Assembly (NCBI RefSeq): GCF_000282495.1
Contig: NZ_AKJE01000039.1
Coordinates: forward strand, 59,584-123,583
DNA length: 64,000 bases
Direction of reading: 5' to 3'
Source of the DNA: Pseudomonas sp. GM79
GTDB taxonomy: Bacteria; Pseudomonadota; Gammaproteobacteria; Pseudomonadales; Pseudomonadaceae
Numbering within the stretch: position 1 is the stretch's first letter; each line of letters begins with the position of its first letter. The notes below the pieces were generated by a model. It did no database searches and was not told the DNA's origin. It saw only the letters and a program-made list of their open reading frames with translations. The position numbers were made by a program, and so were the translations under genes. Below are positions 63,991 through 64,000 of the stretch, in pieces.

Positions 63991-64000
63991 TTGTGGGAGC
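63991..64000. repeat. Start of a REP element cut by the window edge
   Basis: The last bases TGTGGGAGC match the outer part of the REP core found elsewhere in the window. Confidence 0.5.

Noticed and set aside
1..64000. CRISPR arrays, tRNA or rRNA genes, IS transposases
   Set aside because: None seen: repeats are REP-type pairs, and no cloverleaf, rRNA core or transposase frame was recognised.

Overview
The window is high-GC, densely coded DNA from a fluorescent Pseudomonas of the P. fluorescens/P. putida kind. About 47 kb of it (16.8 to 63.9 kb) is a pyoverdine siderophore locus. It holds pvdA, fpvI, pvdRT-opmQ, pvdP, pvdMNO, pvdE, fpvA, and three NRPS genes with their accessory enzymes. Exact iron-starvation (PvdS) boxes of the form TAAAT-N16-CGT stand in front of six of the transcription units. 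Paired REP-type palindromes built on the core GAGCGGGCTTGCTCGCGA sit in most intergenic gaps.

Region 1 to 16.5 kb is ordinary flanking chromosome. It carries a two-partner secretion pair (tpsB then tpsA, the latter running off the left edge) and an EmrAB-type efflux pair. It also carries a carboxymuconolactone decarboxylase-like protein, an MscS channel fused to a cyclic-nucleotide-binding domain, an isochorismatase-family hydrolase, a pirin with a divergent LysR regulator, and a DkgB-like aldo/keto reductase. A BvgAS/EvgAS-like phosphorelay and an orphan receiver-like protein without its phosphoacceptor Asp close the region.

Region 16.8 to 33.9 kb holds the tailoring, export and uptake genes. 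PvdA makes N5-hydroxyornithine and FpvI is the ECF sigma factor for the receptor gene. PvdE moves acylated ferribactin to the periplasm, where PvdM, N, O and P mature it. PvdRT-OpmQ exports or recycles pyoverdine and FpvA imports ferripyoverdine and signals. pvdF is absent from its usual place between pvdO and pvdE, and fpvR is absent beside fpvI.

Region 33.9 to 35.8 kb looks inserted or rearranged. A lower-GC nucleotidyltransferase gene sits between two near-identical 200-bp direct repeats. A C4-antisense-RNA-like structured element and a DUF6124-type small gene follow.

Region 35.8 to 63.9 kb (minus strand) is the peptide assembly line. Hand-read adenylation codes give Lys, Asp, Ala, Thr, Ala and N5-OH-Orn in six modules (C-A-T; C-A-T-E, C-A-T; then three C-A-T-E). 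With a SyrP-like Asp hydroxylase next door, the predicted peptide is Lys-OHAsp-Ala-aThr-Ala-OHOrn, resembling pseudobactin B10 (from memory). The last NRPS ends in an epimerization domain with no thioesterase, so release must occur in trans. Candidates are an HSL-family serine hydrolase just downstream and a stand-alone type II thioesterase upstream. pvdL, pvdH, pvdS and an mbtH gene are not in the window.
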